A stretch of 6,834 nt of DNA from Prolixibacteraceae bacterium (GCA_018399395.1 JAGYOI010000070.1:1-6834); one strand, 5' to 3'; shown: positions 1 through 6,834, counted from the first letter of the stretch. Made by a program: numbers and translations. Notes: generated from the sequence alone by a model not told the origin.

Positions 1-1
1 C

Positions 2-1822
2 CCTGAACTGGCTTATGAGTACAGTACCGTTTTAGCCAACGAAGCATTGCACCGCAAAAAGAACGTGGTGCTTGGGCCATCCATAAATATTGTTCGTACC
101 CCTTTGTGCGGACGCAATTTTGAATACATGAGCGAAGATCCTTTTTTGATTAGTCGGTTGACTGTGCCTTATGTAAAGGGACTACAAGACAAGAGGGTGG
201 CGGCCTGTACTAAACATTATGTAGCCAATAACCAGGAAACATTGCGCGATTCCATAAACGTGGAGCTTAGTGAAAGGGCGCTACGCGAAATATATTTGCC
301 GGGCTTTAAAGCCGCGGTGCAAAAAGGGAACTCGTATTCTATCATGAGCGGGTATAATAAAGTTCGTGGCGAATATTGTTCGCACAACGCTTATTTATTA
401 AAAGATGTCCTGAAAAAAGAGTGGGGGTTTTCAGGTGCTGTTATTTCCGACTGGGCAGCTGTAAAGTCAACCGAAGGAGCTGTTTATGGAGGCATCGACA
501 TAGAAATGGGCACCGAAATATCACTTGGTAAAAACGAGTATAACCGTTTTTATATGGCCGATCCTTTAAAAGAGAAAATTCAGAACAATGAAATAGATGA
601 AAAGCTGATTGACGATAAAGTGCGAAGGGTTTTACGGCTTATTAAACGAACCAAAACAGATAGCGCCCAAACCGGGGCAAGAAATACCCAGGAACATCAG
701 GACATAGCAAGAAAAGTAGCCCGCGAAGGTATTGTTCTGCTCAAAAATGAGAACGGATTTCTGCCCATTGATCCAAATAAAAAACAGACCATCCTTATTG
801 TGGGTGAAAATGCCAAAAGACTGCATGGCGAAGGGGGTGGTGCTGCCGGTATTAAGCCTTTTTATGAGGTTTCTCCTTTTAAGGGATTGGTGGAACAAAA
901 AGGTGAAAGCACTAAAATTGTTTATGCCGGGGCCTATAGCTCCGACCCCGATGCCAACAATGAAAAACTGGCCGGTGAAGCACTTGGTTATGCCAAAGAG
1001 GCTGACAAGGTTATATTTATTGGCGGCTTGAACCACGGCGATATCAGCTCAAACGAAACGCGCGAATTTGATACGGAGTTTTTCGACAAAGAAGACATAA
1101 AACTGCCCTATAATCAAAGCAGTTTAATTAGCCGTTTAGCAGAGATTAATCCAAACATTGCGGTGGTTTTGGTTTCGGGTGCTGCCCTTGAAATGCCTTT
1201 CGTTACGCAAGTACCTTCAATTCTTATGGCATTTTATCCGGGAATGGAAACCGGGAACGCCCTGGCCGAAATTATCTACGGAAAGGTTAATCCATCGGGT
1301 AAATTGCCTGTTACTTTCCCCAAAACCCTTAATGATATTGGGGCACATGCCCTGGGCGAATTCCCCGGCGATGGAGTAGATGTTCATTATAAGGATGATA
1401 TTTATGTGGGCTACCGTTATTTGGTTTCAAATAATATAAAAGCATTGTTCCCTTTTGGCCACGGCCTTTCATATACCACCTTTAATTACGCTGATATTAA
1501 GGTGAGCCAACAAGCTGGCAATATACAAATAACACTGAATGTTTCTAATTCCGGCAATAGTGATGGTGCCGATGTTGTACAGGTTTATGTAAGCGATGTG
1601 GAATCGTCACTTCCCCGGCCAAAATATGAACTGAAAGGATTCCAAAAAGTAATGGTAAAAAATGGCGAAACCGTTCCGGTAACCATAAAGGTGAACAAAT
1701 CGGATTTGGCCTTTTTTGATGATGAAAAAATGCAGTGGGTGTTTGAACCGGGTGAATTTAATGTAATGATCGCCCGGTCGTCGGAAGACATTCTTAAAAC
1801 CGTGAAGTTAAGCATCAACTAA
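2..1822 (+). CDS. GH3 beta-glucosidase-type glycoside hydrolase, 5'-truncated by window edge
   Basis: This is the C-terminal part of a family 3 glycoside hydrolase, a retaining exo-enzyme that removes sugars, most often beta-glucose, from non-reducing ends. The frame is open to the window edge and reads PELAYEYSTVLANEAL before the TTG at 47, so that TTG is not the start. About 606 residues are visible and roughly 100-150 are missing, judging from usual family length. Counting from the codon at base 2, visible landmarks are GRNFEYMSEDP (Arg38), the substrate-binding Lys71-His72 in KHYVANNQE, and the nucleophile Asp150 in VISDWAAV. The second, alpha/beta sandwich domain follows from about residue 220. 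Its likely acid/base is Glu359 in DTEFFDK, which aligns with the usual EGxDR loop. PFGHGLSYT (from 484) leads into a complete C-terminal fibronectin-III-like domain. No PA14 insertion is seen. Export cannot be judged without the N-terminus. The next gene starts 50 bp downstream on the same strand, so cotranscription is likely. The family is certain; the exact sugar specificity (glucosidase, xylosidase or other) is not. Confidence 0.93.
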   Translation, partial: PELAYEYSTVLANEALHRKKNVVLGPSINIVRTPLCGRNFEYMSEDPFLISRLTVPYVKGLQDKRVAACTKHYVANNQETLRDSINVELSERALREIYLPGFKAAVQKGNSYSIMSGYNKVRGEYCSHNAYLLKDVLKKEWGFSGAVISDWAAVKSTEGAVYGGIDIEMGTEISLGKNEYNRFYMADPLKEKIQNNEIDEKLIDDKVRRVLRLIKRTKTDSAQTGARNTQEHQDIARKVAREGIVLLKNENGFLPIDPNKKQTILIVGENAKRLHGEGGGAAGIKPFYEVSPFKGLVEQKGESTKIVYAGAYSSDPDANNEKLAGEALGYAKEADKVIFIGGLNHGDISSNETREFDTEFFDKEDIKLPYNQSSLISRLAEINPNIAVVLVSGAALEMPFVTQVPSILMAFYPGMETGNALAEIIYGKVNPSGKLPVTFPKTLNDIGAHALGEFPGDGVDVHYKDDIYVGYRYLVSNNIKALFPFGHGLSYTTFNYADIKVSQQAGNIQITLNVSNSGNSDGADVVQVYVSDVESSLPRPKYELKGFQKVMVKNGETVPVTIKVNKSDLAFFDDEKMQWVFEPGEFNVMIARSSEDILKTVKLSIN

Positions 1823-1872
1823 CATTTTTATACTAAATGAAATTAACTAACTAAATTATTAAACTCAAAATT
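1823..1872 (+). other. short AT-rich gap between GH3 and GH9 genes
   Basis: This 50-bp spacer is strongly AT-rich and contains the short direct repeat AACTAACTAA. It shows no hairpin with a T-run and no match to the Bacteroidota promoter element TAnnTTTG. There is no GGAG-like Shine-Dalgarno before the ATG, only A-rich sequence, which is common for translation starts in this phylum. The simplest reading is an intra-operon gap, with the GH9 gene read from the GH3 transcript. This is weak negative evidence only. Confidence 0.5.
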
Positions 1873-1932
1873 ATGAAGAAGTTGAAAATGTTTATGTCTT
1901 TTTTGGTTGTATTGGGCATAAATGCAAAAGCA
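1873..1932 (+). other. signal peptide of the GH9 protein
   Basis: The first 20 residues have three lysines within positions 2-5, a hydrophobic core (MFMSFLVVLGI) and an AxA-type end (Ala18-Lys-Ala20), which suggests signal peptidase I cleavage before Thr21. No lipobox cysteine is present, so the protein is not a lipoprotein. It would cross the inner membrane by Sec and then use T9SS through its C-terminal tail. Confidence 0.85.
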
Positions 1933-4900
1933 ACGAATCTTGAATATGTCAAGATAGTCAACGACCAAACTATTGTTGTGTGTTTTATCGATGGTGAAAC
2001 CTGGTACCAGGACGATGCCAAAGGCCCTTCGGCATATTATGGGCATGGTGGCCCATGGCCAGACAATGGGATGACCTATTACGGTAGTGCCCTTAATACA
2101 GCAAATGCGCAGGATAACGCGAACTGGTTTATTACATCAGCCGACGATGGCAACTATGAAGAAGGCAAAAATCCCACAGATATATTCCGCAAATCAAAAG
2201 TTTGGGGTTCAACCAATACGATTTCGAGCACCCCCAACAAACATGCGTTAAAACACAAGCTTTTCCTGGTATTGCCCAATGCCTTGCAGCAAGGTAAAAC
2301 GTATTCAATAAACATAAATTCGAACACCAATGCCGATAGCACTAACTATACATTTACCTATGATATTTTTTCGGCAGCAGCCGAATCGGAAGCCATACAC
2401 TTAAACCTGGCCGGATATGTTCCCCAGTTTACGCAAATGAAATCGGCCGATATTTACATGTTTATGGGCGATGGCGGCCATGCCGATTTTTCGGATTACG
2501 AGGGCAACGATGTTATTGCCTATAATACGGAAAATCAAGCCCAGCAAGTTGTTGGTTCTGTTAATTTTTGGAAAGGCGAGGGGGCGAAAGACGTGTTTTC
2601 CCGTGAACTCATTAAGTCGCCTATCTGGAATTGCGATTTAAGTTCCTTAAACACCCCGGGAACATACCGCATTGCCATTGAGGGCATTGGTTGCAGCCCG
2701 GAATTTAAGGTCAGCAATGATGCACTATATGACCCCTATAAAATGGCCGTACGCGGTTATTATTACATGCGGTTGGGCCAAAAAGATGTAAACGGCATTA
2801 AACCGGTGCCCCGTATCCCATTAATGATACCCGGCGATGAATCGGACGGATACGGCCCAACCAAAGTTTATGTTACTACCTATAGCAGGTATAACGGATT
2901 ACCATCTGGAGGCGGAGACAGGTGGGACCAGGCTGCACTTTGGGCAGATGGGGCAACCGGAGAAACAAACCCCAATGCTAAAGGAGGACACGTGGATGCA
3001 TTTGACTGGGACAGGCATGACCACCACGTGGCAAATATTTATGATATATTACTGCCATATGTGTTGCACCAGGGGAATGCCTTAAATGACGATGACCTTG
3101 AAATAGCCGAAAGTGGCGACGGGGTACCCGATATTGTCCAGGAAGCTCAATACGAAGTGGACTTTTGGTTAAGTTTAAAAGTGAGCAATGGATACGGTTC
3201 CGGGGTTACTAATCCGGTTAACCACCATGGGAAAAACTATAGTGGCATTCTTTACCAGGCTGCTGCACACCCAATTATGGCCTGGCAGGCTGCCGCATCA
3301 TCGGCCATGATAGCCGAATGTTACCGTTTAGCAGGAAAAACTTCCTTGATGGAATATTACCGTGATAAGGCTATTGAAGCCTATACTTATGTTACCGATG
3401 GTGCAGGCCTGAACACGTCAATCAATGCCAATGGCGGAAACAACTTAAGGGGCCGCGATTTTAAAATGACCGCCGCGGCTTACTTGTACAACATAACCGG
3501 AGAAACAAAATATGAAGACGACATGGCGGAACTTTCCGAGGTTAACAGTTCAAGCGTTGACCACTCCACCCCGGTGTGGAACGGGAGCAATTCAGGTTAT
3601 AACCAGCTATACGCTTCAATTGCTTATGTGTTTACCAACCGTGCGGTAAATTACCCGCAACTGCAAAGCAATTTAAAGGCAGCTATTATTAATGATGCGC
3701 ACAATTACAACACCGATTTTAGCCAACCATCGCGCCGGACAACTGCCGACAAAAATGATGCATCGGCATTCTGGCAATCGGGTCAGAACGTGCAATGGGC
3801 GCTGGCAGCTCATGCTGTGACCAGTAGTGTGTCGGAAAAAGACCTGTTTTTAAAGGCAATAATATTGGAGGCCGATTATAGCATGGGCCGAAACCCGATG
3901 AACAAAATTATGATGACAGGCCCCGTGGGGTCACATTATTTGGAACGTACCTATACCACCGGGCAAAATGATGGATGGCCAGGTGTTCACTACGGACACA
4001 CCCCATACATGATGACCATGCATAACGATTGCTGGTGGGGATCATCAAATAATGCTGACGGAGCTTCCGGCTGTGCCGGGTGGTACACGAGCAAGGGCTA
4101 CCCTTCCGATTTTAAAAATAAGTGGCCCATTGCCGAAGGACATTGGAACACGCCATTTTTATGCCCGGTAGGTGAATTTACCCCCCGCCAAACCATGAAA
4201 GGAAAAACTGCGCTTTATGCTTACCTCCACGGGGTAGCCGGTGGTGGCTCATGCGAAGTAAAATATAACCTTGATGTGAGTATATCCGAGGGGAGTGGTA
4301 CGTTAAACCTTGGTTCAGGTGAATATTGCGCCGATAGTTATGTTAATGTTTGTGTTAACCCTGACCTTGGGTATGGTAACCCTGTTTGGGAAGGAGACAC
4401 TACCGGAACAGGCAAATGCGTGTCGGTGTATATGGATGGCGATAAGGAGGTTTCGGTGTCCTTGTCACCAATTCCAACCTATACCATAACACTTAATGCA
4501 AACCCGGAAGAAGGTGGCGCCTTTTTGGCCCGCCCAAACGAAAACAACCTGACCTATAATGAGAACCAAGTGGTAACTGTTACAGCAACGCCTGCTGATG
4601 GGTATACGTTTATTGACTGGAGCGATGGCAGTACGGATATTTCACGAAGCATTACCATGGATATGGATACCACCTTAACTGCTAATTTTGAAGAGCAAAT
4701 GATTCCCGGTGCTTCTGCGGTTATTGACGGTATAATGGATGAAGCCTACCCTGAAACAAAATTAATTGCAAACAGCCTTGTAGGAATGGCTTCTGAAACC
4801 GATCTTTTGGGAAAATGGACAGCCTTATGGGATGTTAACCATTTATACATTTATGTGCAAGTAACCGATGATGCATTTAGCGTTGACAACGGGAGCTCAG

Positions 4901-5835
4901 ATTGGTACAAGGATGATGTAATTGAAGTATATATTGACGGTGATAACAGTAATAAAGCATCGTACGATGGCTCGAATGATGTTCAGTACGGCTTTGTTCG
5001 CGACAACACTACCGTGGTATATGCCGGGGGGTATAACCCTTCAGGGTCGACAAAAGGTATAGAATGGACATTTAGCAACCCGGATTCGGAAACCTACATA
5101 CTTGAAACTGCTATCCCATGGTCAGCCATTGGTATTGAAGCCCCATCGGAAGATGACCTTATTGGAATAGATATCCACATAAACGATGATGATGATGGAG
5201 GCGAACGCGATGCCAAAAAATCATGGTTTGCCACTGTTGATGACTCATGGAAAAACCCATCGTTATTTGCCTCAGTAACCTTAGGCGGGGTTGTGGGTAA
5301 CCTAATCCCAAAGGCCGGGGCCGGAAGTGATATTACCATTACATTGCCTGAGAATAGCATATCAGTAGCTGATGCCTGGTGTAATGGAGGCGATGGCCCC
5401 CTAAGCTATAACTGGGCAAAAATAAGTGGTGGCAATGCAACCCTTAGCGGTACTGACGGCCTAACACCAACTTTCTCGGATCTGGTTGAAGATACCTATA
5501 CTTTTGAACTGACCGTTACCGATATAGATGGTGATTCGGACACCGACCAAATGAAGGTTACTGTTTTGTCTGATGCAGTTTCTGTGAGCGATGATAAAGT
5601 TGATCAGAAGGCAGTTAAGATATATCCAAATCCAAGTTCAGGTAGTTTTGTTATTGATGTTAACCGGGATGTACAAAAAATAGAGATATTTACCTTGTTA
5701 GGTAAAAAAGTATTTGGTTACGATTTGAATGGAGAAAAACAGATTAAAATACAGGACGGCACTTTTAAGTCGGGCATATATTTTGTGAAAACGAACCAAT
5801 CCATACTTAAACTAATAATTAAAAGCGGATTATAA
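1873..5835 (+). CDS. secreted multimodular GH9 glycoside hydrolase with CBM9-like module and T9SS sorting tail
   Basis: Complete 1320-residue exported enzyme of glycoside hydrolase family 9, an inverting family of mainly endo-beta-1,4-glucanases that also has exo-acting and glucosaminidase members. Approximate order: signal peptide 1-20; unassigned beta-rich domain 21-170; CelD_N-like Ig domain 173-281 (starts SEAIHLNLAGYVP); GH9 (alpha/alpha)6 domain about 287-790; two InlB/Flg_new-like repeats 797-866 and 869-942; CBM9-like module 950-1138; PKD-like domain about 1144-1232; T9SS type A tail 1249-1320. In the catalytic domain, DAFD (Asp375, Asp378) matches the usual DAGD pair, ESGDGVPD (from 413) the ESGNGIPD segment, and MGRNP (671-675) the LGRNP motif. 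The general acid is Glu755 (AEGHWNTPF) or Glu768 (EFTPRQT). The usual PHHR segment is not recognisable, so this is a divergent subgroup and cellulase activity should not be assumed. The ATG at 1873 gives a lysine-rich n-region followed by a hydrophobic core, which supports this start. It follows GH3 by 50 bp and ends before a strong terminator. Confidence 0.93.
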   Translation: MKKLKMFMSFLVVLGINAKATNLEYVKIVNDQTIVVCFIDGETWYQDDAKGPSAYYGHGGPWPDNGMTYYGSALNTANAQDNANWFITSADDGNYEEGKNPTDIFRKSKVWGSTNTISSTPNKHALKHKLFLVLPNALQQGKTYSININSNTNADSTNYTFTYDIFSAAAESEAIHLNLAGYVPQFTQMKSADIYMFMGDGGHADFSDYEGNDVIAYNTENQAQQVVGSVNFWKGEGAKDVFSRELIKSPIWNCDLSSLNTPGTYRIAIEGIGCSPEFKVSNDALYDPYKMAVRGYYYMRLGQKDVNGIKPVPRIPLMIPGDESDGYGPTKVYVTTYSRYNGLPSGGGDRWDQAALWADGATGETNPNAKGGHVDAFDWDRHDHHVANIYDILLPYVLHQGNALNDDDLEIAESGDGVPDIVQEAQYEVDFWLSLKVSNGYGSGVTNPVNHHGKNYSGILYQAAAHPIMAWQAAASSAMIAECYRLAGKTSLMEYYRDKAIEAYTYVTDGAGLNTSINANGGNNLRGRDFKMTAAAYLYNITGETKYEDDMAELSEVNSSSVDHSTPVWNGSNSGYNQLYASIAYVFTNRAVNYPQLQSNLKAAIINDAHNYNTDFSQPSRRTTADKNDASAFWQSGQNVQWALAAHAVTSSVSEKDLFLKAIILEADYSMGRNPMNKIMMTGPVGSHYLERTYTTGQNDGWPGVHYGHTPYMMTMHNDCWWGSSNNADGASGCAGWYTSKGYPSDFKNKWPIAEGHWNTPFLCPVGEFTPRQTMKGKTALYAYLHGVAGGGSCEVKYNLDVSISEGSGTLNLGSGEYCADSYVNVCVNPDLGYGNPVWEGDTTGTGKCVSVYMDGDKEVSVSLSPIPTYTITLNANPEEGGAFLARPNENNLTYNENQVVTVTATPADGYTFIDWSDGSTDISRSITMDMDTTLTANFEEQMIPGASAVIDGIMDEAYPETKLIANSLVGMASETDLLGKWTALWDVNHLYIYVQVTDDAFSVDNGSSDWYKDDVIEVYIDGDNSNKASYDGSNDVQYGFVRDNTTVVYAGGYNPSGSTKGIEWTFSNPDSETYILETAIPWSAIGIEAPSEDDLIGIDIHINDDDDGGERDAKKSWFATVDDSWKNPSLFASVTLGGVVGNLIPKAGAGSDITITLPENSISVADAWCNGGDGPLSYNWAKISGGNATLSGTDGLTPTFSDLVEDTYTFELTVTDIDGDSDTDQMKVTVLSDAVSVSDDKVDQKAVKIYPNPSSGSFVIDVNRDVQKIEIFTLLGKKVFGYDLNGEKQIKIQDGTFKSGIYFVKTNQSILKLIIKSGL
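4261..4698 (+). repeat. two tandem InlB/Flg_new-like beta-repeats in the GH9 protein
   Basis: Residues 797-866 and 869-942 align with each other. Each starts Y-x-(L/I), has a GxG/GGA turn, then alternating Val/Thr strands, a P-x-x-G-Y turn followed by Trp, and ends in an M-D-x-D turn and a final strand. The second copy (VTVTATPADGYTFIDWSDG) is a clear member of the divergent InlB B-repeat / bacterial repeat family (Flg_new_2-like). The first copy is more diverged and carries three cysteines (819, 827, 849), with a fourth (794) just before it. These domains are usually spacers or surface stalks; here they separate the catalytic domain from the CBM9-like module. Confidence 0.75.
4720..5286 (+). 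other. CBM9-like carbohydrate-binding module in the GH9 protein
   Basis: Residues 950-1138 begin IDGIMDEAYPETK, then show GKWTALWDVNHLYIYVQVTD, DDVIEVYIDGDNSNK and ETAIPWSAIGI, and end near LFASVTLGG. This is the recognisable order of a CBM9_1-type beta-sandwich, a module known from xylanases and other plant-wall enzymes that binds glycan chain ends. An acidic run in IDIHINDDDDGG fits the usual DISVNDDD segment, which may bind calcium. The real ligand here is not shown by the sequence. Confidence 0.85.
5302..5568 (+). other. PKD-like Ig domain in the GH9 protein
   Basis: Residues about 1144-1232 follow the PKD / chitinase-Ig pattern. They open with PKAGAGSDITITLPENS, continue with LSYNWAKISGGNATLSG and end with DTYTFELTVTDIDGDSDTD before a final KVTV strand. 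The segment where most relatives have a GS-DPDG turn reads ADAWCNGGDGP and contains an unpaired-looking cysteine (1170). It is probably a structural linker between the binding module and the sorting tail. Confidence 0.8.
5617..5832 (+). other. type IX secretion system C-terminal sorting domain (type A, Por_secre_tail-like)
   Basis: The last 72 residues (1249-1320) start KIYPNPSSGSFVI, continue KIEIFTLLGKKVF and close with FKSGIYFVKTN followed by a basic C-terminus. These are the hallmarks of the type A T9SS tail, which directs Sec-exported proteins through the Por/Spr outer-membrane machinery. The tail is then usually removed and the protein attached to the surface or released. It is the strongest phylum marker in the window. 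Confidence 0.93.
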
Positions 5836-5932
5836 ATTTTATTCAATCCCTTTTTAATTTATATAATTGCTAAACATCTAAACGGAATTTTCAAATTGTT
5901 TCGTTCGTTTCGGTGCAAATAACAGTATTTGT

Positions 5933-5974
5933 AAAAGGAGTAAAACCTTAAATGGAAGGTTTTACTCCTTTTTT
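5933..5974 (+). terminator. bidirectional intrinsic terminator between convergent genes
   Basis: The arms 5933-5949 and 5956-5972 are perfect reverse complements, giving a 17-bp stem with a six-base AAATGG loop. On the plus strand the right arm ends in a run of six Ts (5969-5974). On the minus strand the stem ends in four Ts. It lies 97 bp after the GH9 stop and only 7 bp after the GH2 stop, so it can end both transcripts. Confidence 0.9.
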
Positions 5975-5979
5975 CAATA

Positions 5980-6834
5980 TTAATTGGGCAGCACCGGTTT
6001 TAAAACAAATTCCAGACTATAGTTTTGGTTTAAAAGCCGGTATTTGTCAAAAGGCCTGGCGCCCCATGAATCATCGCCCCCAACCCCACGTTGTTTCAGG
6101 TCAATGCATATTTCCACCATGTCCTTTTTAACAATGTCAATGGTATGCCTTCTGTCCGGGTCTTCCTTGTAAAAGTCCAAATCTTCAAGCGGAAAATGGT
6201 GGGCTACCACATCGACGGTAGGAAAACCTTCTATTCTCAGTCCTTTCCCGGTTGAATCGGTAAATTGTACCCATCGCACGTCGCAACGGTTACCGTTTTC
6301 CTGCGGGCGTATGTAAGGCACAAAATTGTCTTCTACTTTTTGGGAATACAAACCCACCAATGAAGCTGTTTTGCGGTCCTGGTAATTTTCGTGTGGCCCG
6401 CGGCCGTAATATTGCATGTTTTCGAACTGTTGAGGTATTTGAAACCGCATACCGTAGCGGGGCAGTTCTGGCAAGCCCTTATCAAAGGTTGTACTTGCTT
6501 TTACTTTTATACTTCCATCAGGAAAAATAGTGTACGTGGTGTGTTGGGCCGACCGAATGATAAAAAACAGCCTTTTGACTTCAATGGTTATACTATCTGC
6601 TGTTTGTTTTAGTATGGTTTCCGGCCCCCATGTTTGTTTGGCGTCTTCCTTGAATACACCTGAAATACGATACAAATGGTTGCCATAATCATTATCCACA
6701 AGAGGCCGCCAAAAGTTCATGTAAAGGGGTCTTTGCATGAACTCCTGTCCACTAACAGTATATGATACTAACTGGCCTTTCCACTTGTTGTAAGTCAGGC
6801 TAAAATTGTCGCCGTTTACCACAACGCTGTCCGT
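5980..6834 (-). CDS. GH2 LacZ-type beta-galactosidase, C-terminal part (5' end beyond window)
   Basis: These are the last 284 residues of a LacZ-like family 2 glycoside hydrolase, which hydrolyses terminal beta-galactosides by a retaining mechanism. The frame stays open to the right edge (TDSVVVNGDNFSLTYNK), so the GTG at 6822 is not the start. The visible part is essentially the whole Bgal_small_N domain (LacZ domain 5): FWRPLVDNDYG near its start, YYGRGPHENYQDRKTASLVG, YIRPQENGNRCDVRW, and GVGGDDSWG near the end. The Trp of DDSW (codon 6064-6066) corresponds to the substrate-contacting Trp999 of E. coli LacZ. The catalytic glutamates lie upstream of the visible part and cannot be checked, nor can a signal peptide. 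The gene is convergent with the GH9 gene, so it belongs to a different transcript. Galactosidase activity is the best guess, because related GH2 enzymes may act on other beta-glycosides. Confidence 0.93.
   Translation of the reverse strand, partial: TDSVVVNGDNFSLTYNKWKGQLVSYTVSGQEFMQRPLYMNFWRPLVDNDYGNHLYRISGVFKEDAKQTWGPETILKQTADSITIEVKRLFFIIRSAQHTTYTIFPDGSIKVKASTTFDKGLPELPRYGMRFQIPQQFENMQYYGRGPHENYQDRKTASLVGLYSQKVEDNFVPYIRPQENGNRCDVRWVQFTDSTGKGLRIEGFPTVDVVAHHFPLEDLDFYKEDPDRRHTIDIVKKDMVEICIDLKQRGVGGDDSWGARPFDKYRLLNQNYSLEFVLKPVLPN

Noticed and set aside
47..49. TTG as the start of the GH3 gene
   Set aside because: The same frame stays open to the window edge and encodes family-typical sequence before it, so the gene simply begins outside the window.
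632..1036. 134-codon antisense open frame inside the GH3 gene
   Set aside because: It lies wholly opposite a well-conserved GH3 domain, has no recognisable motif, and looks like a reverse-frame shadow. The other short open frames inside the GH3, GH9 and GH2 genes were left out for the same reason.
5184..5202. GAT repeat encoding a run of four Asp in the CBM9-like module, considered as a slippage microsatellite
   Set aside because: Acidic runs at this position are normal in CBM9-type modules, and the reading frame continues intact to the T9SS tail.
5836..5932. Possible promoter or small RNA between GH9 and the terminator
   Set aside because: The stretch is AT-rich, with a small TTTCGTTCGTTTCG repetition, but there is no TAnnTTTG element on either strand and no separate structure. 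It reads as an ordinary 3' untranslated region.
6820..6822. GTG as the start of the GH2 gene
   Set aside because: The frame is open to the right edge, and a LacZ-type enzyme needs several hundred more residues upstream, including the catalytic domain.
1..6834. CRISPR array, tRNA/rRNA, insertion sequence, phage or defence genes
   Set aside because: No regularly spaced repeats, RNA-gene motifs, transposase-like frames or terminal inverted repeats were seen. The window is almost fully occupied by three glycoside hydrolase genes.

Overview
The window looks like a piece of a polysaccharide-degradation locus from a member of the Bacteroidota. Three signs support this: a C-terminal type IX secretion (T9SS) sorting domain on the large central protein, the family mix GH3 / GH9 / GH2, and an AT-rich gene start without a clear Shine-Dalgarno. 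The genus cannot be read from the sequence. A free-living, polysaccharide-degrading lineage is more likely than a gut Bacteroides, because T9SS-targeted multimodular cellulase-family enzymes are typical of such groups (inference).

Layout. Positions 2-1822 (+) hold the C-terminal ~606 residues of a GH3 beta-glucosidase-type enzyme whose start lies before the window. After a 50-bp gap, 1873-5835 (+) encodes a complete 1320-residue secreted enzyme. It has a signal peptide, an unassigned N-terminal beta-rich domain, a CelD_N-like Ig domain, a GH9 catalytic domain, two tandem InlB/Flg_new-like repeats, a CBM9-like module, a PKD-like domain and a T9SS sorting tail. A perfect 17-bp hairpin with a T-run (5933-5974) sits between this gene and a convergent one. 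Positions 5980-6834 (-) hold the C-terminal 284 residues of a LacZ-type GH2 beta-galactosidase that runs off the right edge. There is no gene-free stretch longer than about 150 bp.

Working model (inference). The GH9 protein would be exported through T9SS and would attack a beta-linked polysaccharide outside the cell, helped by its CBM9-like module. The GH3 enzyme, probably cotranscribed with it, would release glucose or related sugars from the oligosaccharide products. The GH2 enzyme would remove terminal beta-galactose. Such a set fits a galactose-decorated beta-glucan such as xyloglucan, or another mixed hemicellulose. However, the GH9 active site is atypical, so its substrate should be left open. 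I did not find a clearly unprecedented system here. The most interesting parts are the divergent GH9 catalytic motifs and its multimodular architecture.
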